Shown here piece after piece: positions 1 through 12,350 of a stretch of DNA of 64,000 nt (the first letter of the stretch is position 1; every line of letters begins with the position of its first letter). Both the position numbers and the translations under genes were made by a program. The stretch spans positions 1 through 64,000 of the forward strand of contig CAMPDV010000847.1 of assembly GCA_946699065.1 (NCBI GenBank), written 5' to 3'. The notes beneath the pieces were generated by a model. That model was not told where the DNA came from and did no database searches. It saw only the letters and a program-made list of their open reading frames with translations. This DNA comes from Loxodes magnus. Taxonomy: Eukaryota > Ciliophora > Karyorelictea > Loxodida > Loxodidae.

Positions 1-1666
1 AACTAGATAAAAAGAAGTTATAAGAATATTGAAAAGTGAGGAAGTAAAGTAAGAAAAGAAGAAAGAATTTCAGATTTAGAATTACTAAAACTAGATAAAA
101 AGAAGTTAATAGATCTTAGAAAAGTGAGGAAGTAAAGTAAGAAAAGAAGAAAGAATTTCAGATTTAGAATTACTAAAACTAGATAAAAAGAAGTTATAAG
201 TATTTAGAAAAGTGAGGAAGTAAAGTAAGAAAAGAAGAAAGAATTTCAGATTTAGAATTACTAAAACTAGATAAAAAGAAGTTATAAGTATTTAGAAAAG
301 TGAGGAAGTAAAGTAAGAAAAGAAGAAAGAATTTCAGATTTAGAATTACTAAAACTAGATAAAAAGAAGTTAATAGATCTTAGAAAAGTGAGGAAGTAAA
401 GTAAGAAAAGAAGAAAGAATTTCAGATTTAGAATTACTAAAACTAGATAAAAGAAGTTATAAGAATTTAGAAAAGTGAGGAAGTAAAGTAAGAAAAGAAG
501 AAAGAATTTCAGATTTAGAATTACTAAAACTAGATAAAAGAAGTTATAAATCTTAGAAAAGTGAGGAAGTAAAGTAAGAAAAGAAGAAAGAATTTCAGAT
601 TTAGAATTACTAAAACTAGATAAAAAGAAGTTAATAGATCTTAGAAAAGTGAGGAAGTAAAGTAAGAAAAGAAGAAAGAATTTCAGATTTAGAATTACTA
701 AAACTAGATAAAAAGAAGTTAATAGATCTTAGAAAAGTGAGGAAGTAAAGTAAGAAAAGAAGAAAGAATTTCAGATTTAGAATTACTAAAACTAGATAAA
801 AAGAAGTTATAAGAATTTAGAAAAGTGAGGAAGTAAAGTAAGAAAAGAAGAAAGAATTTCAGATTTAGAATTACTAAAACTAGATAAAAAGAAGTTATAA
901 GAATTTAGAAAAGTGAGGAAGTAAAGTAAGAAAAGAAGAAAGAATTTCAGATTTAGAATTACTAAAACTAGATAAAAAGAAGTTAATAGATCTTAGAAAA
1001 GTGAGGAAGTAAAGTAAGAAAAGAAGAAAGAATTTCAGATTTAGAATTACTAAAACTAGATAAAAAGAAGTTATAAGAATATTGAAAAGTGAGGAAGTAA
1101 AGTAAGAAAAGAAGAAAGAATTTCAGATTTAGAATTACTAAAACTGGATAAAAAGAAGTTAATAGATCTTAGAAAAGTGAGGAAGTAAAGTAAGAAAAGA
1201 AGAAAGAATTTCAGATTTAGAATTACTAAAACTAGATAAAAGAAGTTATAAGAATTTAGAAAAGTGAGGAAGTAAAGTAAGAAAAGAAGAAAGAATTTCA
1301 GATTTAGAATTACTAAAACTAGATAAAAGAAGTTATAAATCTTAGAAAAGTGAGGAAGTAAAGTAAGAAAAGAAGAAAGAATTTCAGATTTAGAATTACT
1401 AAAACTAGATAAAAAGAAGTTATAAGAATTTAGAAAAGTGAGGAAGTAAAGTAAGAAAAGAAGAAAGAATTTCAGATTTAGAATTACTAAAACTAGATAA
1501 AAAGAAGTTATAAGTATTTAGAAAAGTGAGGAAGTAAAGTAAGAAAAGAAGAAAGAATTTCAGATTTAGAATTACTAAAACTAGATAAAAAGAAGTTAAT
1601 AGATCTTAGAAAAGTGAGGAAGTAAAGTAAGAAAAGAAGAAAGAATTTCAGATTTAGAATTACTAA
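1..1666 (+). repeat. Subtype order (partial higher-order pattern) in family A
   Basis: Using the variable stretch after GAAGTT, I call the units a (ATAAGAATATTG), b (AATAGATCTTAG), c (ATAAGTATTTAG), d (one A fewer, then ATAAGAATTTAG), e (one A fewer, then ATAAATCTTAG) and f (ATAAGAATTTAG). The order is a b c c b d e b b f f b, then a b d e f c b, with a final f unit that enters the junction. The run b-d-e occurs at 353-613 and again at 1142-1402, and a-b opens both halves. This is a partly repeated multi-unit pattern, not a clean higher-order repeat. The unit at 1142 alone starts AACTGGATA. Every b unit carries a BglII-type AGATCT palindrome. Confidence 0.85.
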
Positions 1667-1706
1667 AACTAGATAAAAAGAAGTTATAAGAATTTAGAAA
1701 AGTGAG

Positions 1707-1728
1707 GAAGTAAAGTAAGAAAAGAAGA
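1707..1728. other. Junction between family A and family B
   Basis: The last base typical of family A is the G at 1706 (GTGAGGAAG; most B units have GTGAAGAAG). The first base typical of family B is the T at 1729 (GAAGATAG; A has GAAGAAAG). Between them the families are identical (GAAGTAAAGTAAGAAAAGAAG), so the exchange point lies in about 1707-1728. There is no insertion, filler or target-site duplication. This looks like homologous exchange between two related repeats. A few B units also carry GTGAGG, so the left limit is less firm than the right one. Confidence 0.85.
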
Positions 1729-1829
1729 TAGAATTTAGTTTTAAGGAGTATGCTTTGAGAAGTAATAAGTATTTAGAAAAGTGAAGAAGTAAAGTAAGAA
1801 AAGAAGATAGAATTTAGTTTTAAGGAGTA

Positions 1830-1862
1830 TGCTTTTAGAGTAATAAGTATTTTAAATGTGAA
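1830..1862 (+). repeat. First copy of the 77-bp short unit variant
   Basis: This unit reads GCTTTTAGAGTAATAAG where the usual form is GCTTTGAGAAGTAATAAG, and TTTTAAATGTG where the usual form is TTTTGAAAAGTG. Each change removes one base, giving 77 bp. It appears here two units after the A/B junction, once near 13,297, again near 25,861, and then becomes common at 31-40 kb. The two halves are usually linked, but units near 28,383 and 31,145 have only the first half, and many units (for example near 18,931) have only the second. Confidence 0.85.
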
Positions 1863-2196
1863 GAATTAAAGTAAGAAAAGAAGATAGAATTTAGTTTTAA
1901 GGAGTATGCTTTGAGAAGTAATAAGTATTTTGAAAAGTGAAGAATTAAAGTAAGAAAAGAAGATAGAATTTAGTTTTAAGGAGTATGCTTTGAGAAGTAA
2001 TAAGTATTTTGAAAAGTGAAGAATTAAAGTAAGAAAAGAAGATAGAATTTAGTTTTAAGGAGTATGCTTTGAGAAGTAATAAGTATTTAGAAAAGTGAAG
2101 AATTAAAGTAAGAAAAGAAGATAGAATTTAGTTTTAAGGAGTATGCTTTGAGAAGTAATAAGTATTTTGAAAAGTGAAGAATTAAAGTAAGAAAAG

Positions 2197-2512
2197 AGAT
2201 CGAATTTAGTTTTAAGGAGTATGCTTTGAGAAGTAATATGTATTTAGTTAAGTGAAGAATTAAAGTAAGAAAAGAAGAAAGAGTTTCAGTTTTAAGGAGT
2301 ATGCTTTGAGAAGTAATATGTATTTAGTTAAGTGAAGAATTAAAGTAAGAAAAGAGATCGAATTTAGTTTTAAGGAGTATGCTTTGAGAAGTAATATGTA
2401 TTTAGTTAAGTGAAGAATTAAAGTAAGAAAAGAAGAAAGAGTTTCAGTTTTAAGGAGTATGCTTTGAGAAGTAATATGTATTTAGTTAAGTGAAGAATTA
2501 AAGTAAGAAAAG
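2197..2512 (+). repeat. Two copies of a 158-bp dimer
   Basis: A 78-bp unit with AGATCGAATTT is followed by an 80-bp unit with AAAGAGTTTCAG. Both carry the variant ATATGTATTTAGTTAAG. The pair is repeated exactly: 2197-2354 and 2355-2512. Elsewhere these two unit types do not sit next to each other in this way, so this is a local two-unit duplication. Confidence 0.9.
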
Positions 2513-5500
2513 AAGATAGAATTTAGTTTTAAGGAGTATGCTTTGAGAAGTAATAAGTATTTTGAAAAGTGAAGAAGTAAAGTAAGAAAAGAAGATAGAA
2601 TTTAGTTTTAAGGAGTATGCTTTGAGAAGTAATAAGTATTTTGAAAAGTGAAGAATTAAAGTAAGAAAAGAAGATAGAATTTAGTTTTAAGGAGTATGCT
2701 TTGAGAAGTAATAAGTATTTTGAAAAGTGAAGAAGCTAAGTAAGAAAAGAAGATAGAATTTAGTTTTAAGGAGTATGCTTTGAGAAGTAATAAGTATTTT
2801 GAAAAGTGAAGAATTAAAGTAAGAAAAGAAGGTTGAGTTTCAGTTTTAAGGAGTATGCTTTGAGAAGTAATAAGTATTTAGAAAAGTGAAGAATTAAAGT
2901 AAGAAAAGAAGAAAGAGTTTCAGTTTTAAGGAGTATGCTTTGAGAAGTAATAAGTATTTTGAAAAGTGAGGAATTAAAGTAAGAAAAGAAGATAGAATTT
3001 AGTTTTAAGGAGTATGCTTTGAGAAGTAATAAGTATTTTGAAAAGTGAAGAATTAAAGTAAGAAAAGAAGATAGAATTTAGTTTTAAGGAGTATGCTTTG
3101 AGAAGTAATAAGTATTTAGAAAAGTGAAGAATTAAAGAAAGAAAAGAAGATAGAATTTAGTTTTAAGGAGTATGCTTTGAGAAGTAATAAGTATTTTGAA
3201 AAGTGAAGAATTAAAGTAAGAAAAGAGATCGAATTTAGTTTTAAGGAGTATGCTTTGAGAAGTAATAAGTATTTAGAAAAGTGAAGAATTAAAGTAAGAA
3301 AAGAAGATAGAATTTAGTTTTAAGGAGTATGCTTTGAGAAGTAATAAGTATTTAGAAAAGTGAAGAATTAAAGAAAGAAAAGAAGATAGAATTTAGTTTT
3401 AAGGAGTATGCTTTGAGAAGTAATAAGTATTTTGAAAAGTGAAGAAGTAAAGTAAAAAAAGAAGGTTGAGTTTAGTTTTAAGGAGTATGCTTTGAGAAGT
3501 AATAAGTATTTAGAAAAGTGAAGAATTAAAGTAAGAAAAGAAGAAAGAGTTTCAGTTTTAAGGAGTATGCTTTGAGAAGTAATAAGTATTTAGAAAAGTG
3601 AAGAATTAAAGTAAGAAAAGAAGATAGAATTTAGTTTTAAGGAGTATGCTTTGAGAAGTAATATGTATTTTGAAAAGTGAAGAATTAAAGTAAGAAAAGA
3701 AGATAGAATTTAGTTTTAAGGAGTATGCTTTGAGAAGTAATAAGTATTTAGAAAAGTGAAGAATTAAAGTAAGAAAAGAAGATAGAATTTAGTTTTAAGG
3801 AGTATGCTTTGAGAAGTAATAAGTATTTAGAAAAGTGAAGAATTAAAGTAAGAAAAGAAGATAGAATTTAGTTTTAAGGAGTATGCTTTGAGAAGTAATA
3901 AGTATTTAGAAAAGTGAAGAATTAAAGTAAGAAAAGAAGATAGAATTTAGTTTTAAGGAGTATGCTTTGAGAAGTAATAAGTATTTTGAAAAGTGAAGAA
4001 TTAAAGTAAGAAAAGAAGATAGAATTTAGTTTTAAGGAGTATGCTTTGAGAAGTAATAAGTATTTAGAAAAGTGAAGAATTAAAGTAAGAAAAGAAGATA
4101 GAATTTAGTTTTAAGGAGTATGCTTTGAGAAGTGATAAGTATTTAGAAAAGTGAAGAATTAAAGTAAGAAAAGAAGATAGAATTTAGTTTTAAGGAGTAT
4201 GCTTTGAGAAGTAATAAGTATTTTGAAAAGTGAAGAAGTAAAGTAAAAAAAGAAGAAAGAGTTTCAGTTTTAAGGAGTATGCTTTGAGAAGTAATAAGTA
4301 TTTTGAAAAGTGAAGAAGTAAAGTAAAAAAAGAAGAAAGAGTTTCAGTTTTAAGGAGTATGCTTTGAGAAGTAATATGTATTTTGAAAAGTGAAGAAGTA
4401 AAGTAAGAAAAGAAGGTTGAGTTTAGTTTTAAGGAGTATGCTTTGAGAAGTAATAAGTATTTAGAAAAGTGAAGAATTAAAGTAAGAAAAGAAGATAGAA
4501 TTTAGTTTTAAGGAGTATGCTTTGAGAAGTAATAAGTATTTTGAAAAGTGAAGAATTAAAGTAAGAAAAGAAGGTTGAGTTTAGTTTTAAGGAGTATGCT
4601 TTGAGAAGTAATATGTATTTTGAAAAGTGAAGAATTAAAGTAAGAAAAGAAGATAGAATTTAGTTTTAAGGAGTATGCTTTGAGAAGTAATAAGTATTTA
4701 GAAAAGTGAAGAAGTAAAGTAAGAAAAGAAGATAGAATTTAGTTTTAAGGAGTATGCTTTGAGAAGTAATAAGTATTTAGAAAAGTGAAGAATTAAAGTA
4801 AGAAAAGAAGATAGAATTTAGTTTTAAGGAGTATGCTTTGAGAAGTAATAAGTATTTTGAAAAGTGAAGAAGTAAAGTAAAAAAAGAAGAAAGAGTTTCA
4901 GTTTTAAGGAGTATGCTTTGAGAAGTAATATGTATTTTGAAAAGTGAAGAAGTAAAGTAAGAAAAGAAGGTTGAGTTTAGTTTTAAGGAGTATGCTTTGA
5001 GAAGTAATAAGTATTTTGAAAAGTGAAGAAGTAAAGTAAAAAAAGAAGAAAGAGTTTCAGTTTTAAGGAGTATGCTTTGAGAAGTAATAAGTATTTAGAA
5101 AAGTGAAGAAGTAAAGTAAGAAAAGAAGATAGAATTTAGTTTTAAGGAGTATGCTTTGAGAAGTAATAAGTATTTAGAAAAGTGAAGAATTAAAGTAAGA
5201 AAAGAAGATAGAATTTAGTTTTAAGGAGTATGCTTTGAGAAGTAATAAGTATTTAGAAAAGTGAAGAATTAAAGTAAGAAAAGAGATCGAATTTAGTTTT
5301 AAGGAGTATGCTTTGAGAAGTAATAAGTATTTAGAAAAGTGAAGAATTAAAGTAAGAAAAGAAGATAGAATTTAGTTTTAAGGAGTATGCTTTGAGAAGT
5401 AATAAGTATTTTGAAAAGTGAAGAAGTAAAGTAAGAAAAGAAGATAGAATTTAGTTTTAAGGAGTATGCTTTGAGAAGTATTAAGTATTTTGAAAAGTGA

Positions 5501-8500
5501 AGAATTAAAGTAAGAAAAGAAGATAGAATTTAGTTTTAAGGAGTATGCTTTGAGAAGTAATAAGTATTTAGAAAAGTGAAGAATTAAAGTAAGAAAAGAG
5601 ATCGAATTTAGTTTTAAGGAGTATGCTTTGAGAAGTAATAAGTATTTAGAAAAGTGAAGAATTAAAGTAAGAAAAGAAGATAGAATTTAGTTTTAAGGAG
5701 TATGCTTTGAGAAGTAATAAGTATTTTGAAAAGTGAAGAAGTAAAGTAAGAAAAGAAGATAGAATTTAGTTTTAAGGAGTATGCTTTGAGAAGTAATAAG
5801 TATTTTGAAAAGTGAAGAATTAAAGTAAGAAAAGAAGATAGAATTTAGTTTTAAGGAGTATGCTTTGAGAAGTAATAAGTATTTAGAAAAGTGAAGAATT
5901 AAAGTAAGAAAAGAGATCGAATTTAGTTTTAAGGAGTATGCTTTGAGAAGTAATAAGTATTTAGAAAAGTGAAGAATTAAAGTAAGAAAAGAGATCGAAT
6001 TTAGTTTTAAGGAGTATGCTTTGAGAAGTAATAAGTATTTTGAAAAGTGAAGAATTAAAGTAAGAAAAGAAGATAGAATTTAGTTTTAAGGAGTATGCTT
6101 TGAGAAGTAATATGTATTTAGTTAAGTGAAGAATTAAAGTAAGAAAAGAAGATAGAATTTAGTTTTAAGGAGTATGCTTTGAGAAGTAATAAGTATTTAG
6201 AAAAGTGAAGAAGTAAAGTAAGAAAAGAAGATAGAATTTAGTTTTAAGGAGTATGCTTTGAGAAGTAATAAGTATTTTGAAAAGTGAAGAATTAAAGTAA
6301 GAAAAGAAGATAGAATTTAGTTTTAAGGAGTATGCTTTGAGAAGTAATAAGTATTTTGAAAAGTGAAGAAGTAAAGTAAGAAAAGAAGATAGAATTTAGT
6401 TTTAAGGAGTATGCTTTGAGAAGTAATAAGTATTTTGAAAAGTGAAGAATTAAAGTAAGAAAAGAAGATAGAATTTAGTTTTAAGGAGTATGCTTTGAGA
6501 AGTAATAAGTATTTAGAAAAGTGAAGAATTAAAGTAAGAAAAGAAGATAGAATTTAGTTTTAAGGAGTATGCTTTGAGAAGTAATAAGTATTTAGAAAAG
6601 TGAAGAATTAAAGTAAGAAAAGAGATCGAATTTAGTTTTAAGGAGTATGCTTTGAGAAGTAATAAGTATTTTGAAAAGTGAAGAATTAAAGTAAGAAAAG
6701 AAGATAGAATTTAGTTTTAAGGAGTATGCTTTGAGAAGTAATAAGTATTTAGAAAAGTGAAGAATTAAAGTAAGAAAAGAAGATAGAATTTAGTTTTAAG
6801 GAGTATGCTTTGAGAAGTAATAAGTATTTAGAAAAGTGAAGAAGTAAAGTAAGAAAAGAAGATAGAATTTAGTTTTAAGGAGTATGCTTTGAGAAGTAAT
6901 AAGTATTTAGAAAAGTGAAGAATTAAAGTAAGAAAAGAAGATAGAATTTAGTTTTAAGGAGTATGCTTTGAGAAGTAATAAGTATTTTGAAAAGTGAAGA
7001 AGTAAAGTAAAAAAAGAAGAAAGAGTTTCAGTTTTAAGGAGTATGCTTTGAGAAGTAATATGTATTTTGAAAAGTGAAGAATTAAAGTAAGAAAAGAAGA
7101 TAGAATTTAGTTTTAAGGAGTATGCTTTGAGAAGTAATAAGTATTTAGAAAAGTGAAGAATTAAAGAAAGAAAAGAAGATAGAATTTCATTTTTAAGGAG
7201 TATGCTTTGAGAAGTAATAAGTATTTTGAAAAGTGAAGAAGTAAAGTAAGAAAAGAAGATAGAATTTAGTTTTAAGGAGTATGCTTTGAGAAGTAATAAG
7301 TATTTAGAAAAGTGAAGAATTAAAGTAAGAAAAGAAGATAGAATTTAGTTTTAAGGAGTATGCTTTGAGAAGTAATAAGTATTTAGAAAAGTGAAGAATT
7401 AAAGTAAGAAAAGAAGATAGAATTTAGTTTTAAGGAGTATGCTTTGAGAAGTAATAAGTATTTAGAAAAGTGAAGAATTAAAGAAAGAAAAGAAGATAGA
7501 ATTTAGTTTTAAGGAGTATGCTTTGAGAAGTAATAAGTATTTAGAAAAGTGAAGAATTAAAGTAAGAAAAGAAGAAAGAGTTTCAGTTTTAAGGAGTATG
7601 CTTTGAGAAGTAATAAGTATTTTGAAAAGTGAAGAATTAAAGTAAGAAAAGAAGAAAGAGTTTCAGTTTTAAGGAGTATGCTTTGAGAAGTAATAAGTAT
7701 TTAGAAAAGTGAAGAATTAAAGAAAGAAAAGAAGATAGAATTTAGTTTTAAGGAGTATGCTTTGAGAAGTAATAAGTATTTTGAAAAGTGAAGAATTAAA
7801 GTAAGAAAAGAAGATAGAATTTAGTTTTAAGGAGTATGCTTTGAGAAGTAATAAGTATTTAGAAAAGTGAAGAAGTAAAGTAAAAAAAGAAGAAAGAGTT
7901 TCAGTTTTAAGGAGTATGCTTTGAGAAGTAATAAGTATTTAGAAAAGTGAAGAATTAAAGTAAGAAAAGAAGAAAGAGTTTCAGTTTTAAGGAGTATGCT
8001 TTGAGAAGTAATAAGTATTTTGAAAAGTGAGGAATTAAAGTAAGAAAAGAAGATAGAATTTAGTTTTAAGGAGTATGCTTTGAGAAGTAATAAGTATTTA
8101 GAAAAGTGAAGAATTAAAGTAAGAAAAGAAGATAGAATTTAGTTTTAAGGAGTATGCTTTGAGAAGTAATAAGTATTTTGAAAAGTGAAGAAGTAAAGTA
8201 AAAAAAGAAGATAGAATTTAGTTTTAAGGAGTATGCTTTGAGAAGTAATAAGTATTTAGAAAAGTGAAGAATTAAAGTAAGAAAAGAAGGTTGAGTTTCA
8301 GTTTTAAGGAGTATGCTTTGAGAAGTAATAAGTATTTTGAAAAGTGAAGAAGTAAAGTGAGAAAAGAAGATAGAATTTAGTTTTAAGGAGTATGCTTTGA
8401 GAAGTAATAAGTATTTTGAAAAGTGAAGAATTAAAGTAAGAAAAGAAGATAGAATTTAGTTTTAAGGAGTATGCTTTGAGAAGTAATAAGTATTTAGAAA

Positions 8501-11500
8501 AGTGAAGAATTAAAGTAAGAAAAGAAGATAGAATTTAGTTTTAAGGAGTATGCTTTGAGAAGTAATAAGTATTTAGAAAAGTGAAGAATTAAAGTAAGAA
8601 AAGAAGGTTGAGTTTCAGTTTTAAGGAGTATGCTTTGAGAAGTAATAAGTATTTTGAAAAGTGAAGAAGTAAAGTGAGAAAAGAAGATAGAATTTAGTTT
8701 TAAGGAGTATGCTTTGAGAAGTAATAAGTATTTTGAAAAGTGAAGAATTAAAGTAAGAAAAGAAGATAGAATTTAGTTTTAAGGAGTATGCTTTGAGAAG
8801 TAATAAGTATTTTGAAAAGTGAAGAAGTAAAGTAAGAAAAGAAGGTTGAGTTTAGTTTTAAGGAGTATGCTTTGAGAAGTAATAAGTATTTAGAAAAGTG
8901 AAGAATTAAAGTAAGAAAAGAAGATAGAATTTAGTTTTAAGGAGTATGCTTTGAGAAGTAATAAGTATTTAGAAAAGTGAAGAATTAAAGTAAGAAAAGA
9001 AGATAGAATTTAGTTTTAAGGAGTATGCTTTGAGAAGTAATAAGTATTTTGAAAAGTGAAGAATTAAAGTAAGAAAAGAAGATAGAATTTAGTTTTAAGG
9101 AGTATGCTTTGAGAAGTAATAAGTATTTAGAAAAGTGAAGAATTAAAGTAAGAAAAGAAGATAGAATTTAGTTTTAAGGAGTATGCTTTGAGAAGTAATA
9201 AGTATTTTGAAAAGTGAAGAATTAAAGTAAGAAAAGAAGATAGAATTTAGTTTTAAGGAGTATGCTTTGAGAAGTAATAAGTATTTTGAAAAGTGAAGAA
9301 TTAAAGTAAGAAAAGAAGATAGAATTTAGTTTTAAGGAGTATGCTTTGAGAAGTAATAAGTATTTTGAAAAGTGAAGAATTAAAGTAAGAAAAGAAGATA
9401 GAATTTAGTTTTAAGGAGTATGCTTTGAGAAGTAATATGTATTTTGAAAAGTGAAGAAGTAAAGTAAGAAAAGAAAATAGAATTTAGTTTTAAGGAGTAT
9501 GCTTTGAGAAGTAATAAGTATTTAGAAAAGTGAAGAATTAAAGTAAGAAAAGAAGATAGAATTTAGTTTTAAGGAGTATGCTTTGAGAAGTAATAAGTAT
9601 TTTGAAAAGTGAAGAATTAAAGTAAGAAAAGAAGATAGAATTTAGTTTTAAGGAGTATGCTTTGAGAAGTAATAAGTATTTTGAAAAGTGAAGAAGTAAA
9701 GTAAGAAAAGAAGGTTGAGTTTAGTTTTAAGGAGTATGCTTTGAGAAGTAATAAGTATTTTGAAAAGTGAAGAAGTAAAGTAAGAAAAGAAGGTTGAGTT
9801 TAGTTTTAAGGAGTATGCTTTGAGAAGTAATAAGTATTTTGAAAAGTGAAGAATTAAAGTAAGAAAAGAAGATAGAATTTAGTTTTAAGGAGTATGCTTT
9901 GAGAAGTAATAAGTATTTAGAAAAGTGAAGAATTAAAGTAAGAAAAGAAGAAAGAGTTTCAGTTTTAAGGAGTATGCTTTGAGAAGTAATAAGTATTTTG
10001 AAAAGTGAGGAATTAAAGTAAGAAAAGAAGATAGAATTTAGTTTTAAGGAGTATGCTTTGAGAAGTAATAAGTATTTTGAAAAGTGAAGAATTAAAGTAA
10101 GAAAAGAAGATAGAATTTAGTTTTAAGGAGTATGCTTTGAGAAGTAATAAGTATTTAGAAAAGTGAAGAATTAAAGAAAGAAAAGAAGATAGAATTTAGT
10201 TTTAAGGAGTATGCTTTGAGAAGTAATAAGTATTTTGAAAAGTGAAGAAGTAAAGTAAAAAAAGAAGAAAGAGTTTCAGTTTTAAGGAGTATGCTTTGAG
10301 AAGTAATAAGTATTTAGAAAAGTGAAGAATTAAAGTAAGAAAAGAAGATAGAATTTAGTTTTAAGGAGTATGCTTTGAGAAGTAATAAGTATTTAGAAAA
10401 GTGAAGAATTAAAGAAAGAAAAGAAGATAGAATTTAGTTTTAAGGAGTATGCTTTGAGAAGTAATAAGTATTTTGAAAAGTGAAGAAGTAAAGTAAAAAA
10501 AGAAGGTTGAGTTTAGTTTTAAGGAGTATGCTTTGAGAAGTAATAAGTATTTAGAAAAGTGAAGAATTAAAGTAAGAAAAGAAGATAGAATTTAGTTTTA
10601 AGGAGTATGCTTTGAGAAGTAATAAGTATTTTGAAAAGTGAAGAATTAAAGTAAGAAAAGAAGATAGAATTTAGTTTTAAGGAGTATGCTTTGAGAAGTA
10701 ATAAGTATTTAGAAAAGTGAAGAAGTAAAGTAAGAAAAGAAGATAGAATTTAGTTTTAAGGAGTATGCTTTGAGAAGTAATAAGTATTTTGAAAAGTGAA
10801 GAATTAAAGTAAGAAAAGAAGGTTGAGTTTCAGTTTTAAGGAGTATGCTTTGAGAAGTAATAAGTATTTAGAAAAGTGAAGAATTAAAGTAAGAAAAGAA
10901 GAAAGAATTTAGTTTTAAGGAGTATGCTTTGAGAAGTAATAAGTATTTAGAAAAGTGAAGAAGTAAAGTAAAAAAAGAAGAAAGAGTTTCAGTTTTAAGG
11001 AGTATGCTTTGAGAAGTAATAAGTATTTAGAAAAGTGAAGAATTAAAGTAAGAAAAGAAGATAGAATTTAGTTTTAAGGAGTATGCTTTGAGAAGTAATA
11101 AGTATTTTGAAAAGTGAAGAATTAAAGTAAGAAAAGAAGATAGAATTTAGTTTTAAGGAGTATGCTTTGAGAAGTAATAAGTATTTTGAAAAGTGAAGAA
11201 TTAAAGTAAGAAAAGAAGATAGAATTTAGTTTTAAGGAGTATGCTTTGAGAAGTAATATGTATTTTGAAAAGTGAAGAAGTAAAGTAAGAAAAGAAAATA
11301 GAATTTAGTTTTAAGGAGTATGCTTTGAGAAGTAATAAGTATTTAGAAAAGTGAAGAATTAAAGTAAGAAAAGAAGATAGAATTTAGTTTTAAGGAGTAT
11401 GCTTTGAGAAGTAATATGTATTTTGAAAAGTGAAGAATTAAAGTAAGAAAAGAAGATAGAATTTAGTTTTAAGGAGTATGCTTTGAGAAGTAATAAGTAT

Positions 11501-12340
11501 TTAGAAAAGTGAAGAATTAAAGTAAGAAAAGAAGATAGAATTTAGTTTTAAGGAGTATGCTTTGAGAAGTAATAAGTATTTAGAAAAGTGAAGAATTAAA
11601 GTAAGAAAAGAAGATAGAATTTAGTTTTAAGGAGTATGCTTTGAGAAGTAATAAGTATTTTGAAAAGTGAAGAATTAAAGTAAGAAAAGAAGATAGAATT
11701 TAGTTTTAAGGAGTATGCTTTGAGAAGTAATAAGTATTTAGAAAAGTGAAGAATTAAAGTAAGAAAAGAAGATAGAATTTAGTTTTAAGGAGTATGCTTT
11801 GAGAAGTAATAAGTATTTAGAAAAGTGAAGAATTAAAGTAAGAAAAGAAGATAGAATTTAGTTTTAAGGAGTATGCTTTGAGAAGTAATATGTATTTTGA
11901 AAAGTGAAGAAGTAAAGTAAGAAAAGAAAATAGAATTTAGTTTTAAGGAGTATGCTTTGAGAAGTAATAAGTATTTAGAAAAGTGAAGAATTAAAGTAAG
12001 AAAAGAAGATAGAATTTAGTTTTAAGGAGTATGCTTTGAGAAGTAATAAGTATTTTGAAAAGTGAAGAATTAAAGTAAGAAAAGAAGATAGAATTTAGTT
12101 TTAAGGAGTATGCTTTGAGAAGTAATAAGTATTTTGAAAAGTGAAGAAGTAAAGTAAGAAAAGAAGATAGAATTTAGTTTTAAGGAGTATGCTTTGAGAA
12201 GTAATAAGTATTTAGAAAAGTGAAGAATTAAAGTAAGAAAAGAAGATAGAATTTAGTTTTAAGGAGTATGCTTTGAGAAGTAATAAGTATTTAGAAAAGT
12301 GAAGAATTAAAGTAAGAAAAGAAGAAAGAGTTTCAGTTTT

Positions 12341-12350
12341 AAGGACTATG
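12341..12350 (+). repeat. Unit with a rare change in the conserved GGAGTATGC core
   Basis: This unit reads AAGGACTATG instead of AAGGAGTATG. It is one of very few base changes I found in the GGAGTATGC core across some 790 units, and it adds a second C to the + strand. The same unit is of the TTTCAG type. Confidence 0.85.

Larger units (their letters stand above)
1..1728 (+). repeat. Family A satellite array, 88-bp unit, about 19.6 copies
   Basis: Units begin with AACTAGATA at 1, 89, 177, 265, 353, 441, 528, 614, 702, 790, 878, 966, 1054, 1142, 1230, 1317, 1403, 1491, 1579 and 1667; the last passes into family B. Most units are 88 bp; two subtypes are 87 and 86 bp. The typical unit at 177-264 has A47 C3 G17 T21. 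A constant half (AAAAGTGAGGAAGTAAAG, then AAGAAAAGAAG) is followed by TTTCAGATTTAGAATTAC and then the AACTAGATA start of the next unit. Units differ almost only in the short stretch after GAAGTT, for example ATAAGTATTTAG or AATAGATCTTAG. The array runs off the left edge. No open frame, RNA gene or mobile element is visible. It is a satellite; the host species cannot be told. Confidence 0.97.
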
